Shown: positions 10,458 to 23,706, counted from the stretch's first letter. The stretch: DNA of 64,000 nucleotides from Stichopus chloronotus (GCA_021234535.1 CM037836.1:24480769-24544768); one strand, 5' to 3'. Made by a program: numbers and translations. Notes: a model not told the origin generated them from the sequence alone.

Positions 10458-10670
10458 ACAATGAATATTTATCATTAGGTTTCAACGTCACCAATTTAGG
10501 AAAACGTCACCATTTTGGTGGTTATGTACCTTAACAAATGACAGTAATTTAAACGTTTCATTGACAATGAATATTTATCATTAATCATTGACGTCACCGA
10601 TTTCGGAAAACGTCACCATTTTGGTTCTTACATAAATAGTACTTCAACAAATCACAGTGATTTATCCTTT
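10458..10670. repeat. Two-unit tandem repeat, period about 106 bp
   Basis: Units start at 10458 and 10564 with ACAATGAATATTTATCATTA. Each then carries two GTCACC motifs, as in AACGTCACCATTTTGG, and ends near a TTTCA(T/A)TG string. The CGTCA motif recurs four times (CRE/ATF-half-site-like), but function is not implied. No coding potential. Confidence 0.8.
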
Positions 10671-13600
10671 CAATGGGTTGGACCAGGAAGTAACAGGTCC
10701 CTAGTTGGACTAAAAAAGTCAAAGGTCAACACGAACTGCAGGGTAGGACGCGATGTATATGGGTCCTGTACGGTGCATGCCAATATTCGAACAACATTTA
10801 TCACATGGCTACTTGACCGATCGCAGTTGTGAAAAGATACAGGTATCGCCCGTCAGGTGATGTAGGGTTATATAACAACAATATTTTATCAAAAGACTAT
10901 CTTCGATGAAGTTTCATGAGAAAGACCTGCTTTAAATTTAATTTACAAGCCATGCGGTCCTAAGTTTCTAGTAGCTTGGTCATAAGAACCAACTAGTTAC
11001 TGTGAAAATCTAAACATTTTTCTGACGTTGATTACTTTGGTGCGTTTCTGTCTTTTTTCCGTCATTTGTTGTATTAGGCCTAAAAGCAATTTCTTTTTCC
11101 CGCCCACACCTTTTTTTTTCTCATCAAAAGGGGTTTGTAAACGAGAATGCCTTCTCAATCCCGACCGCAGAAATCACCCCTGCAAATCTGTAGCAATGGT
11201 TTGCAAAATAGCACCCACTGATACTGTAAAAGTGACAGAGAACGAAAAAAAAGGCCGTTCCCCTGTGAATAAGAAGAAAGGCCTGCACTCATGAGTCATG
11301 TTTTTTTTTTTTTGACAAGTTAGAACGAGAAACTTTTTTTTTTACTTGGCCTTCCTATTGTCACATTGGTTTCATTCACGAAAGTTGCAAGCGCAAGCAT
11401 GGATGCCGTCTTGCTTCCAAGCGACCTTTAGGTAGTACTAAGGCTACAACTGTGAGAAACGACTGTGTGGCAACGACTAACACTTTCAAAAAAACACCAA
11501 CATTTGCGGTTGGTATCGATAAACGCCGTTGAAAATTCCAAGTGATTTCCTTGACAAACACGATCTCTGCGGTGAAAATTTTGTCAACGAACTTTATCAT
11601 TCGTTCACTAAAATTATCTTTTTTATCGCTTTTTAAATACTTTTCAACGAAGTTTATCATTCAATGGAATGTTTTCAATGGGATTTAAGCGAAATCAGTA
11701 CTGTACTTCCAGTTGGCAAAAAAACAGTTGGAATACAGGGGTAATACCGAGGTAATAGCCAATTTTTAAAAAAATATGGAATTATGTATTAATACGGAAA
11801 ACTTACATCCCTGCACTGTTATGTATTAATTGATTGAAACAGTATTTTGTCACATCTTATTCTGAAGTGATTGATTCAAGGTCCCATCATAAGTCAGATT
11901 GTTTTAATTATGTACGGCCAAGTCAAAACCTATTTCCACTGACCCATGCTTTGTTTGGTCAAGCGTTGCGCCTGGACACAATGGCTTGTGGCGAACACTA
12001 ACAAAGAGAATCATTACACACATTCACAACGCAAGTTGCCCTTGAGGGCTTATTTCCACATACGTCGCAGCTACAAGTATGCCTTACATGCACAGCAGCA
12101 AACAAACTAATGACTAACATTACAAAGCAACCAAATATTGGTGTAGTGAATACAAATATGGGCACAGGTATGACAATTAAAAGTCCTATAAATGTGCAAT
12201 CTGACTGTCAGGCCCCATACCTTTATTTATGGCCACTTAGCCTTGTGGTGTTTTGGCTGTTTTCAGAAATGCCGCAGATGAGCGTAAAAAGCCAGGGGGA
12301 GATTAGAATGTGAAACCAGGAGGGCTGGAGATCTAGAAATAACCCCGGAAGTGTTTCGTAAAACCAGGAGAGTTGACAGGTCTGAAATGATATGGCAGTG
12401 ATAGTGGCAGCCAGTGGTGAATTAGCTCTACTAATGGTTGTACTACCCATTTTTCTAGTAGTACCAACATAGCCCTAGGCGTATCCGACTAAGTATGACT
12501 AGGCTTACTCCGAAAAATGCCATGTTAGGCTACTGTAGCCTGTAGGTTGTGAGTGTGAAATGGTCTTAGGTCCTAACTTAACAGTTTGTTTCCCATACCG
12601 TCAATACGCAGTCCTACGTATCCTAGTACATAAAGCCTACGTTGACTTGGTCTTTTCATGTAATTCATCATACCAACTTCTCCATTCCAAACAGGACCAA
12701 CTTACAGGTATTGACATATGCTTGATTACTGCGGCTGTAACTTCACTGGGGTCCATATTCCAAATAAAGCCCAAAATGACACTGCTTTTACAATTTACAC
12801 AATTACAGTATCTATTATTGCGGTAGTAGGGTACGGGTCCATGTAGGTATCACGGAAATAAATACGTAGTTATTTGTGTGGTGTGCGATATTCCGAAACT
12901 GACCCGGTGTGAGAGGAGATATTGACTGTATATATTTAAAGATATAATGCACGGAGCATGTTATGTCGGGTGGAATTATGTCCTCTGAACAGTATTTCCT
13001 CTCCGGTGTAACAGTACAAAAAGACCCCCAGTTCAAAAAGTTCCACCCCAGGACCTTTTGTACTATATTTTCAAGTACCATCTCATTCGATTTGTTTTTT
13101 TTATCAAGTCTTAGATTCTTTTCTTCACACATGATCTACAACAGTTCTATAACTTGTTAGGTCAGCCTATAATGCGTATTCTTTGACATATCGCGTACTG
13201 TCAGCAGCGTCGTGCATATTTTACCACAGTGCATTTTGACGAAGATGGAATTTCGTTACTGTTATGAGCAGTATAGAGGACACAGAACCGTCCGGGGGGG
13301 GGGGGGACTCTAACATTTATTTTCGATTTTTCCGTCACATATAGTTACCATATTTGATTTTTCTGGACCAGCCATGTACAAAACCAACTATTGCTCTTCG
13401 ACGAATCTTTGTATGTCCTGGATTACTTAAACGATTCGGGAGAACAGTGTTGGAGAAATCAAGATATAACCGAAGACATAGTGGAACTTGTGCCCCTTGT
13501 TTTCACCATCCCTGTCGCCCATTTCCTCATATAAGTCGCCATTAACCCCTTCCACCTTCCACCTCGACGGCTTAAGAGACTCCATGGCTTATAAAGCCTT

Positions 13601-14280
13601 AAATTACAGCACACTTTTAAATCAAATCTATATGTTTTTTCAACCATTGATCACTATTAAATTCCAACTAACATGCAATGTTACTTTGAATCTATTTTAA
13701 GGCTTCGATTTGATCATAGGCCTAATTGCCATAGGCCTATAATTCCCAACCGAGGCCTCGTCACCTAATTGGAGAGATAAAATCCAAACAATTGTATTCA
13801 GTTAATTCCAATCAGTGAGCGATTTGAAACAACATACTGACTTTAAAAACTTGGTGCACGGTCGAGTTACAAAAACCTTCTTTGGTACGTTTTGCGAAAC
13901 GTAATTCGTAGGCCCTATAGCAGCTTAATAAAACGTATTAAAAATATATCTTGATTACTTCAGAAATCAAAAGAAACTAGTTATTGGCCGAATGGGAAAT
14001 ACGATATTCCATAACAAATACACTAAATTACGTCACGTGGTCGTATCTAAATGTCTGAGATGAAACTTGCCTTTCCATTGGCGGAAGAAAAATAAATTGC
14101 AGTGTCTGGTGTCAATTGAGAGAGATGGCACCACAATGTTTGGGTAGGCTATAAAACTTCTGTAACTGGTGGACGGGCGTTTAAACTGCGTCGCATTGCC
14201 TGTGCAAAACGAAATGCGGAATTTCATGCAAAGCGACGTAACACCCGTCTTCGACAGCCGACATATCTCTGGAAATAAGT
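10671..14280. other. Mostly non-coding; possible esterase remnant near 13430-13530
   Basis: Holds homopolymer runs (T run near 11300, G run at about 13293-13306) and TAGGCCTA-like strings but no intact gene. On the minus strand around 13430-13530 one frame reads GHKFHYVFGY then ILISPTLF, which weakly resembles the late HGDEI-YVFG region of cholinesterase-type proteins. That would fit the esterase pseudogene at 14578-16030, upstream on the same strand. The match is short and I do not annotate it as an exon. Confidence 0.3.
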
Positions 14281-14480
14281 CAAATTTTGAGGTAATTAAA
14301 CCAAAGATTTGAAAAAAAAATTGAGATAATTAAGTCAAACTGTTGAGACAATTAAGATAACATCTTGAGATAATTAAGTAAAAAGTTTGAGATGATTAGT
14401 CAAAATCTTGAGATAATAGTCAAAAGTATGAGATATTACTGTACATAGACATAGCCTACGTCAAAATTTTGAGATAATCT
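14281..14480. repeat. Degenerate short tandem repeat, unit about 22-27 bp
   Basis: Seven or so diverged units built on TTGAGATAATTAAGTCAAAA follow one another, the last ones separated by a short unrelated stretch. AT-rich minisatellite, no coding potential. Confidence 0.75.
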
Positions 14481-14577
14481 CTACGAAAACTTTTATCTTT
14501 TGGTCTTTGTCGGCCATCGTACCTGGGTCACTTCGGAAAGTTTAAGAATTAGTAACGCGTGTCTATGCATGACTTGG

Positions 14578-16030
14578 AATATCAGTTAAACGAATTTATT
14601 CTTGTCACCTGTGTTAAGGAATCCGTAAATGCCGATCGCCTGTAGTTTATTGACACGACTAAGACAAATTCTCCCATAGACATTATAGCGGATAGGGGAT
14701 GTAATATTTCGACGCTCCTTGACCTCCGAATTCCTCCTCCACGTATCCACACCATCACTGCTGGCTGCTGCTGGGTCTGAAGAAAATATTGTATGGGTAT
14801 ATCGTCGTGGAATAGCATTATGTTGATTAATTGAATTTATTCATTCACAAGTGATATAATTACATGGGTAATTTATTTCGTAATTAAGTACTACATAGGC
14901 TACACGTACATGAAAGGGACGTCATAAGCTCTGAAAAAGCTTGTTTTGACTTCCAAGAGAAAATAAACAAAGTTTTACAAATTAAAAATGAACATCAAGA
15001 AAAGCAAAACTTAACAGTTATTTACAGCGAAAATTGTGGATGACAAAAAATAAGAAAAGACGAAAAAGAAAAAAAAAAAAAACGGTAGGAGTAGGATGAA
15101 TGGGGAGGAGAGAGAAGGAAGGCAATGGGTGGATTAAGGAAAGTCAAAAAGGGAAAATGAGATAAAGACGGTACTCTACATCACGTGCAACAGACAAAAA
15201 ATGGGAATGAAGTGCCTCGTTACTATGCCAACTGATTAGTTGTTAATTACGAAGTTGTAGTATTTCTCTTGGGTAGCTATTAGCATTCCTCGCAGCTTTC
15301 AAGTTGTGAGTTATCTATTGAGACTGCCATGCCCATTGTATTGGTTTTTAAATTTTGAAATAAGTTGAATGGATACACTTCAGAAGGGAGGATTATGTTC
15401 AGCAGATGAGGTTGGTTACTAAACATACTGATTTGAAATAAATTTTCACAATGGAAAAAGTTGCAAAGGTGCGAACGAAGCTTCCCATCCCTGTCAGGAA
15501 AAGAGTTTAGAATGTTTCGTTAAAACTTGTAATAGCCTACTCGCTACTGGTAATTTTATCACTAAGTTTAAGTTCTTCGTGAAACTCATCTCAAAGCCGT
15601 TTTTCCGGATCATAAGTTTAAACATGTTTGAGAATCTTACTGACTTTTTTTTCGCAGGTAAAAAAGACATTTAGGTAAAAGCAACCCTCATTCTCTATAT
15701 CCTCTAATCCTCTATAGTCCTCAGTTGGAAGCATTGCGATCTTCCGTATGTAGCATTCCACGTATACCTTCCATCTCTCAAACGGACATACCAGTTTGGA
15801 AAATTGGAAGATCGGCTTCGGTGCAAACTGTACACCATAGAAGACGTGGAAAGGTTTACATGGACGTTGATGTAGTGGTTTTCTGTGTATGGCACTGTCA
15901 CACCGGGTACGGTCCCTTGGCTTGTTTCGACGATCTGAACCTGACCAATCGTCACCGTCGGGACAAATATTGAGAGAAACATACAAATATTGACAATCTG
16001 CAATGAAAAATGGGGGAAACGACATGACAT
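14578..16030 (-). pseudogene. Carboxylesterase/cholinesterase-family pseudogene (alpha/beta hydrolase)
   Basis: Minus-strand remnants of a type-B carboxylesterase in two blocks. Block 1 (about 16030-15640) encodes a hydrophobic leader, QIVETSQGTVPGVTVPYTEN, then in another frame FYGVQFAPKP and FERWK, back in the first frame NATYGRSQCFQL, then again the second frame EDIENEGCFYLNVF. This is the standard order of the family's N-terminal region (G-x-V-x-G, F-x-G-(I/V)-x-(Y/F)-A, ERW, NAT, E-x-x-CLYLNV). At least three frame changes are needed. Block 2 (about 14790-14578) follows an acceptor TTTTCTTCAG and encodes PAVMVWIRGGG (family: MVWIHGGG, the oxyanion-hole loop, His changed to Arg) then VLVVSINYR, and after another frame shift YGFLNTGDKN. 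The serine-containing GESAG segment and C-terminal half were not found. Repeated frameshifts argue for a pseudogene, though sequencing error cannot be excluded. Confidence 0.85.
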
Positions 16031-16798
16031 GTCGGCTTATCTACGTTTTGCTTAGCCACAACATGCAGATACACCAACGAAGTTGGTGTTTAGCTGTCTT
16101 TAAATTCTCTAAAGTCCGGAATGCATAGTCCGTCTGAGGGTACATCACCTGAAGAAGATCCATGAAAATGGGTCAACGGTGGACGGGACTCGCGAGACTT
16201 CTGGTTTGAACAGTTATTGGAAAACATAATAAAGATAGAAAGATAGATAAAAGAAAGATTGCAAACTTCAACATCACTGAATTGAGCGGTATAAAGAACA
16301 TTTACCTTCCTAACTGCTGTTTCAATGGATGCCTGCTCCACGATACAAGGTAAACTGATGTGTATATAAAATCCCCAGGTTAAGGATTGTCCTTGTCTTC
16401 TAGCTCACAACTGGCGCATTGTTTGAGGATTTGATCTGCTCTGATCTTCTCTATTCTAGGGGTTGCTTTTATAAGCTTACAGTTTATCACCTAGCACGTC
16501 TATGCTTTTAAGAGGATAAGCTGATTCATGAGTCATATAAACATTCACAAATCACTGAGCTGACTTTCATGGTGTGTTTCAAAATCGAGACAACCAAGAC
16601 GAGTGCGTTGTTTTCCAATCGTTGTCATACACTTTGCCTTTTAATTATCTTCTTTGTAACTTCTCAACTTAACTAGTGCATATGTGAGACAGAATTTGAC
16701 ATTACTTGTTTCTTAAATTTGTCCTATGGTCTTACACGCACTGTCTGATAACGAGGCGTAGAAGGCCTATGCAAAAGAAAAAAAAAGAACCATCTCGG
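16031..16798. other. Non-coding, no feature recognised
   Basis: Sequence upstream (minus-strand sense) of the esterase pseudogene. No promoter, repeat or further exon could be supported. Confidence 0.35.
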
Positions 16799-17268
16799 CA
16801 AAATGACAATTTTCGAAATATTGACATTTTGACGACTTAATTTAATGGGTAAAAATGAAAAAAAAAAGAAATTTGGCGATTTGATAAACATGTCAAAATG
16901 GTCGGATTTGGAAAATTGTCATTTTGCTAGGATGAAACCGTGCTTCGTCAAAATAGCAAAATTATTGTCATTTTGCTGAGTTTGGACATCTCGTTAAAAT
17001 AGCAAAATTATGAAAAACAACATTTTGCCGAAATTGAACAAACCCTCAAAATGGTAAAATCCGAAAAATTTTCCGAGTTTTGCAATTTTGACAAGATGTT
17101 GTAACTTGACAATGTGACAATTTTCTGAATGTTGCCATTTGGACGAAATGCTTCATCTCAACAAAATGGCAATTTCCTACATTTGAAAAGAAGCTGAATA
17201 ACGTCAAAATGGCAAATTTTAATGGTTTTTTTAATGAGTTCACTAAAATCGAAAAGGTACAATTTGCT
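16799..17268. repeat. Highly degenerate array of CAAAATGGCAAAATT-like units
   Basis: About 470 bp in which variants of CAAAATGRCAA or its complement (TTGYCATTTTG) recur every 15-40 bases, in both orientations. Examples lie at 16799, 16893, 16917, 16970 and 17200. It looks like an old inverted/tandem minisatellite. No coding potential. Confidence 0.7.
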
Positions 17269-20200
17269 ATTAATTTTTTTCCCCAGCATGTCCCTTTCAT
17301 GCTTCCGTACTATGAAGAGAGTCTAAATCAATATGTTGGAACATTGATGGTGAAAGGGTGAGATTTTGCTCTGGGGCACATTTCAAAGGGTGTAACAAAT
17401 CATATACAAGTCATAATTCGACAGCATCTTGATCAAAATTCCTCAAGGAATTGATTCGGTGCCACTTATATGAGTGACAACTTTTTCATGGGGACGAAGG
17501 GGTAAGGGGAAGGGGATGAGGCGGGGGAGGGTTGAATTGGGGGACAGAAGTATAATGGCACTATCTAAGAGTCACCATCGGTTAGCGCGTAGCGATACAG
17601 AGAAATGCTTTTGTAAAATTTGGCGTTGCATGTTATAACATTTCCTTATTTTTAAAACACAACTTCGAAAATTTACATGTCTGCTACGAATGGTGTACAG
17701 GGGATTGTAAAAGAATTTCATAGGTTTGTAATACATCGGATGGATATCACTTGTGATCATCATGTAGTCATCATGTATGCATGCGTGCATTCTGTCATAT
17801 AAAAAAAATCTATACCTCTTTCCATGCTAGTGCTAAAAATCCGTACTTTCACTAACTCTTTATGAAGTTTTCGTCTTGTACAAACTTTGCCCTATATTTT
17901 TATTTATACCTTTGAACTTCATTTAGGGGTCAAGCCGGGGAAAAGACATTTAGTTCAGTCTACGTAAGTAAGTATAGGGATCCCTCCCCGAGGCCACCGG
18001 GGATAATGTCCCTCACCTTTTCTCAACACTTTGTTGTGTGAATGGCCGAAACTTAAACGAACAACAAACGAGTAACCACATGTTTACGTGCAAAACGGGC
18101 GAATGATAAACGAATAACAGTACCTACTGTGTATGATCGATGGGAATAACAATTGAAGACACAGTTAAGGGCCGTGCGGTGGCCTACAAGAGTCATAAAA
18201 TATTCACGGAATTCACAGCGATAATCAAGGAAATTACCAACTCGTCCCTGAACAGTGTAAGATCTCAAAGTCTCTCCCACGGTTAGAAAATACTATGTTA
18301 CTCAGATATCGCCAAAGGCTATCTTCACGGAATATCGATGAAAGAAAGGTAGAGAGAGAGGTTGAGCCATTACTAACACAACGTACTAGGACCGCATGGT
18401 GGTAAAACAAAAGTACTCTTGAATTCCTAAAAAAAATGTATATATATATAACGCCTCACCCCATCGAAAATTTAATTTAAATACTGCTATTATTCATACA
18501 GTTATTTATATATAGTTTTTATTATTCGAACAATCTGCGAATAACAGTAGAGATCCAAAGAGGATTATCGAATAATAAAGAAATATTAACAAATAGTAAT
18601 TACTCACAACACGTAGAACCACACGTCGTTACAAAAAAAAAAATCTTTAAATACAGAGCATCACATGACCACCCCCCCCCCCCTTTCCCATGAACTTTTT
18701 ATTTACTCACTAATCATGTTCACACATGTCATTCGTACGATTTTTTTTTTGTACGTTATTCCAATGCATAAGGGACTGATATTAGAGATGTTATGATAAG
18801 CAACGAATAACACGCATAATCCTCTCTGATTAAATAATATGTTAAATTATATGTTGATGGTATTCGTATTGTTACTCGTATGTTCGCATACTTCGCGAAC
18901 TACAGTCAGATATTGTAAGAAGATAGGGAGGAGATTTGCAACTTCGTGGATTGCCTCCTTTTTTTTTTTGGAGGTCTTGCCGCTGTCGGTATGGAAGACT
19001 AATGTGACCATGAAGGGAAAAAATACAAAGAAATGCAAAGAAGAAAAAAAGAAACGAAAGACGAAAAGTTTTCTTACTTTTTTCAAATTTAAAACGAAAA
19101 ACAAAAGTTTATTTGTTTTTTAACGAATATTTACTTTTGTAAGAAGTTTGCTTTTCCTTTATAAACTTTCGTTTTTAAAGTGGTTGAGGATTTTTAACCG
19201 AACTATCGCCAGGCTGTGAAATTTGCCTTTGAAAACAATAGCCAAGTTGTTCCCAGGGTATCGGGAGCGCACATGTCTAGTTAGTATGGCTGGTGGGGAA
19301 GTGATAACTAAAAATGTTTAAAACAAAAGGGTTGTTCTTTTTTAAATAAAAATATTAATTTGGTTCTTATTTTTTTTAATATTTTGTTATTTAAAAACTA
19401 TATGCATAAAACCAAATTTTGTTTTTCCATTTTAATTTTCCATCTTGAGTGTTATTCTATGGTATTTTCTCTGCATTGCCCCATTAGTCCCATTAATGTA
19501 TACAAGTACAGTAATGCTAAAAAAAAGAGTTTGGGAAATATCGTTGGTTCATTTTCCGGTTTACTTCTTTTCCTAACACTAGCAATATCACCAGTTTATA
19601 CTTTGTTTTTTTGCTCAAACGGACTGGATCGTTCACCCCCGATTATGCAAAGTTCCACCAATGGCCATTTTCCAGCGACTAGCCATTTTCGTCGAACAGC
19701 CTCCAGTAGATGGGGGACCTGGTTCTCCACCCCACCCATTCCAGTGCACGCTGACTGTATACGTAATAAATGTTGATCAGCAAATTTTAATGCATGTAGA
19801 CTGATCTGCTCTGTGGGAGAGTGTGGGTTTAATGTGTTATTGGCCATGACTTATTGACGTCTGTTTTTACTATAATACAGTTTAAATCAATTGTGTATTG
19901 AATTAAGCATCATCAAAGTCGAATAGTCCATGTTTGAAATCATTTCTTTTGATGTTAGAAAGTAGGCCTACTTCTTTTCACAGAGACTTGTGGATGAATG
20001 AAACGGCCTGACATATTATGCAGTGGTGATGTGTAACCTTTAAGAATGCACTTTATATTTTCAGCAGTTTGTGAAATTCTGATTATTGTTGTTGCTGTTG
20101 TTGTTGTTTTTTGGGGGGGTTTGGCATATCTGCTCTGTCAGGGTTTCTTTATGAGGACATTATTCTTTCTTTTCTTACTTACTAAACTACATTCTGGTTT

Positions 20201-20420
20201 TGCTTTTTCCCATCGGCCGGCATACTAGTTGAGTCATTGCAATGGAGGCACATTGTATTTCCGTATCACACCGTAAGTTTACTTAAAATGATCCGCCGCC
20301 ACATCTTGCCAAGGTCAAGTAGTTCATATCGTGGGCCCCTTTAAGCTATGCCACCGGTCCGTAATCTATGACTCACCTGTATTTCTCTGTTTAAACAAAG
20401 TACCGGTATATCATTATCTC
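17269..20420. other. Non-coding, homopolymer-rich, no gene seen
   Basis: Contains a TATATATATA tract (about 18439), a C run near 18672-18683, A and T runs, and scattered CGAATAA strings. Reading frames of up to 138 codons here (for example 19360-19776) are T-rich and show no domain, so I do not call them genes. Confidence 0.35.
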
Positions 20421-20557
20421 CAGTGGCGGCACCAGTATTTTAGATGGGGGGGGGGGGGGAATCAAAGACACAAGAAACTGTTGGGGAAAAACATTACACG
20501 ACCCCTCAGTCAACTCCCTCAGTTCCCTCCCTCAGATAAAGTGTGGTTACACCACTG
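20421..20557. mobile_element. Short MITE-like element with CAGTGG ends
   Basis: 137 bp starting CAGTGGCGGCACC and ending GGTTACACCACTG, whose complement is CAGTGGTGTAACC, so about 10 of 13 terminal bases match. A G run lies inside the left end. Such CAGTGGCGG...CCACTG elements are common in marine invertebrate genomes. I could not see a target duplication, so the class is uncertain. Confidence 0.45.
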
Positions 20558-21439
20558 AGTCCAAAACTTTCTTCTTGAAATATCGTGTTCAAAAGGTTTT
20601 TATTATTTGACTTCGCTTGACCTCAAAATGAACTTTAAGTCCACCACCACCGCCCCCCCCCCAATTATTTGTGCTCAATGTATAGTAAATATGAGGTCTG
20701 TTCAAGCTTTCTGCTTTCAGATATTAGATGTTTAAATGCATTTCACAATGTGATTTTCTTAACATTTATAAGGTGGTACACCTACAAAAATATACACCTA
20801 GTTCTAAGCCGTTCAACAGAGGCTATTGTATTTACTTCAAGATTGTATTTTTATTTTTTTGTTCAAAGCAGTTAATGGAGGTGTGGGGGGGGGGGTAGTA
20901 GTAGCTCCCAACAATAGGACACTATTGTTCTGACCTCAAGGTGCACTGACTCTGAAAGGAATACATCAAGATCTCAATGCCCACCAGTTTGAATAGAGGC
21001 TGGCCAACAATAGTAGCACAGAGCAACAGTAAACTTCTCAAACAGATAATAACTGTAAACATGGGACCAGGTAATCTTTACTGCATTATGTCCTTCTTTG
21101 ATGCGAAATGGCTCAGTATACTGAATGGACAAAAATGGTAAAACATACACCTAGGTATAAAAGTTCTTTTAGCGTAAAATTACACCACCATGGAACAGAA
21201 ACCTGGCGAAGTTACGAAACGTCTATGTGTGAGATTTCTAATGGTAGTGGTCTGTTTGTGCGGCAGGCAGTTGAGCAACACATCCCCTCTCCCTTCATCA
21301 ATATTTTCTCCGTTCTCCTAGACTCCAATTCCCGAAAGTATTTTACTTAAAACCTTGTCAACATTTGTACAACTAATACGAGTTAAACTTTACGAAATGG
21401 CTGACTAGTAAGCTGGCGGCCATTCATGGAACTTTCAAA
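20558..21439. other. Non-coding, no feature recognised
   Basis: Contains C and G runs (about 20650 and 20885) and an 80-codon frame at 21108-21350 with no recognisable domain. Confidence 0.35.
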
Positions 21440-22040
21440 TTGTCATGACAGTGAATACTCAAGTTTACATAGAGAAGAGTTCACTAACTTTTGTTTGTCG
21501 TTTTTTGACTCGTTTTCCTTAATCATGTCCTACTGCAAATTTGTAAATTAGTTGAATGGACCCTTTAGCAAACAAGAGGTAACACAGAAAAGTAGCTTTC
21601 AAATATTTTACAGCAAAATTTTCCATCTTTAAGTGAAAAGAAATCGTTTTGTGTAGCTTACATGATGAAGTCGTCCTAGCCCCACCCCTTACACAAAATT
21701 CAACGTCGTCTGCAATTGGAAACATTTTTCAGGAACCATTTCCCAAAGTAATATAAAATAAGTTCTATATTTGATGTAAAAGACATTTGATACTAAAGGT
21801 CTCAATAAAAACAGAAGCCTCGGAGACGTAAGTCTCCCAGGCTTCTGTTTTTATGACCGTGAATACTTAAGTTTACCTAGGGAATTGCTCGTTTTTTCCG
21901 TCTTTAAATTGAAAGAAATCGTTTTGTGTAGCCTACATGATGCAGTCGTCCAAACCCGACCCCTCACACAAAATTTTGAATATTTTACATCTGAAGTTTT
22001 AATCTTTAAACTAAAAAGAAATAATTGCTTACAAATGACT
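21440..22040. repeat. Diverged direct duplication around a hairpin
   Basis: Segments at 21440-21725 and 21853-22040 share, in the same order, a GTGAATACT(C/T)AAGTTTAC string and then AAAGAAATCGTTTTGTGTAG with CATGATG, AGTCGTCC and CACAAAATT. The second copy is shorter through internal loss. The hairpin at 21806-21853 sits exactly between them. Class unknown. Confidence 0.7.
21806..21853. repeat. 22-bp near-perfect hairpin with 4-base loop
   Basis: Left arm 21806-21827 (TAAAAACAGAAGCCT then CGGAGAC), loop GTAA, right arm 21832-21853; 21 of 22 positions pair. It could be a foldback transposon tip or a site of replication slippage. The stem is short for a typical animal microRNA precursor. Confidence 0.85.
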
Positions 22041-22224
22041 GATCTTTCGTGAATGGTTTCTTTGCACATATAATCATTTTGCTCTTAGTATATTACCTAT
22101 GACATTTTTGTATACTCTGTACTTTATAATAAATCATCTGATCGATATGCCTTTCTCTTATTACTGTATATGAAATATACAATATTACGTGATTTATAGT
22201 TAAATTTTATAGGATTTTATCATG

Positions 22225-22560
22225 TAGCAGATAATGAGTTGTGTGTCACATAATTTCTCTCGTTTGTATTACATCACACTTTATGTGCTTTTGTTCAATT
22301 ATATTACACATTATGAAATATATGTCATATTCCTTTTTTCGTTTCTACTATATCCCATATATTGCGTTTTTCTTTTATTATATGTCACATAATGAATTAC
22401 ATTTAATTTGTTTAGTTTTTATTATATCTCATATTTTTTTATTTATATCACGTGTAATTTATCATATTACTTGTTAAGTTTTTATTACATCATAAAAACA
22501 TTTGTGTCACATATCAAAGTTGAGAAATTTCTGTGTGTCATATAATTATATATTGTTATA
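22225..22560. repeat. Degenerate AT-rich tandem repeat
   Basis: Repeated variants of TATATGTCACATAATGAA alternate with T-rich spacers at intervals of about 50-60 bp. Unit boundaries are blurred by divergence. No coding potential despite open frames. Confidence 0.65.
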
Positions 22561-23706
22561 TGAATATAATTTAGAAGCAATAATAATTGTCAATGGTTCT
22601 TTGTATTCTAGTACAACTCACATTACCTACTTTTTGTTTCATCTTTGAGACTGAAATGTTTATGTGACTTTGAAAAGCTTACCGTTTTCTCAGATAACAT
22701 TTAGGTGGTTCGATTTACTCCATAAACGTGAATTGCTCGCATAGGGCCACCCTCGTACCACATCGCATGACAAATTGAATTGTCACAACTGCAACGTGGT
22801 CTATGCTGTCCCCAACAACTTTGCCATGGTAACATCCTCAGCCCTACAGGATGATCCGCTTCAATAAGTTGCGCGCTAGGATACCAAACTGAATGAAATG
22901 AGACATTCGATGGTCATATAAGCTTTGAATTTTTCCATTTCTTTGTTGAAACTATGAATGGGATCCCATGGTAATGTGATTCCATGGGAAGTCCCTCCTG
23001 GGAATGTTTCTCCTAGAACCAAATATGATAGTAAAGTACATTTATCTAAGATTTCGACCATCACCAAAAAGTTTCCTTATGAACGGTGAATGAAACCAAA
23101 GATGCCGAAGACAGCTCCTTGATCAAACTGAACAACTTCAAGGGAGCTAATAAACATTCTATGATGCAAACCACGTGCTATCATATTTGGTTTACTTCGT
23201 GATGACAATCCCTGTATATATATCTTTGTAATAATGATGTGTGTGTGTGTGTGCAGTGTTGGATATAGCAATTTCAATCAGAGGGGGGGGGGGGGGGGGG
23301 GGAACCCTTTATGATGGTGAGCGCTGGCAGCAAAACCTAAGGAGAGAGTCACCATCTGTTGGTAGCCAAGTTTACCGGAAAAAACTTTATATAAAAATAC
23401 CCCTAGATTGCCGACGCTAAGCCACAGGGTTCACTAATATGCAGCAGCCAAATGAATTAATGGAATTCTGCTCCAACAAGAAAACCTATATATGAGATTT
23501 TTTTACCATTAGTCTTTCAGTTAAACATAAACATTTTGCCATCGGAAGCTTCCTTAGATGTGAAATAATGCTTTGAAAGTTGGGTTGCGGCAGGAGTCTG
23601 AAAATGTGCGATGTATAGAACTAACAGGTACCGGTACTGTTTTCCACTTCTTTTTCACTCCTCGTGTTCCTAGCAGTCTTACGACGCAATAACCATTTAG
23701 TTTAGA
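22561..23706. other. Non-coding with simple repeats
   Basis: Includes a TG dinucleotide run at 23238-23253 and an uninterrupted run of 20 G at 23283-23302. No gene recognised. Confidence 0.5.

Noticed and set aside
19360..19776. 138-codon open frame on the plus strand
   Set aside because: Mostly T-rich codons (Phe, Leu, Ile), no family resemblance.
23283..23302. Run of 20 G bases and other G/C runs
   Set aside because: Simple homopolymers that often mark SINE/MITE ends or assembly uncertainty; a single run does not make a G-quadruplex element worth a claim.
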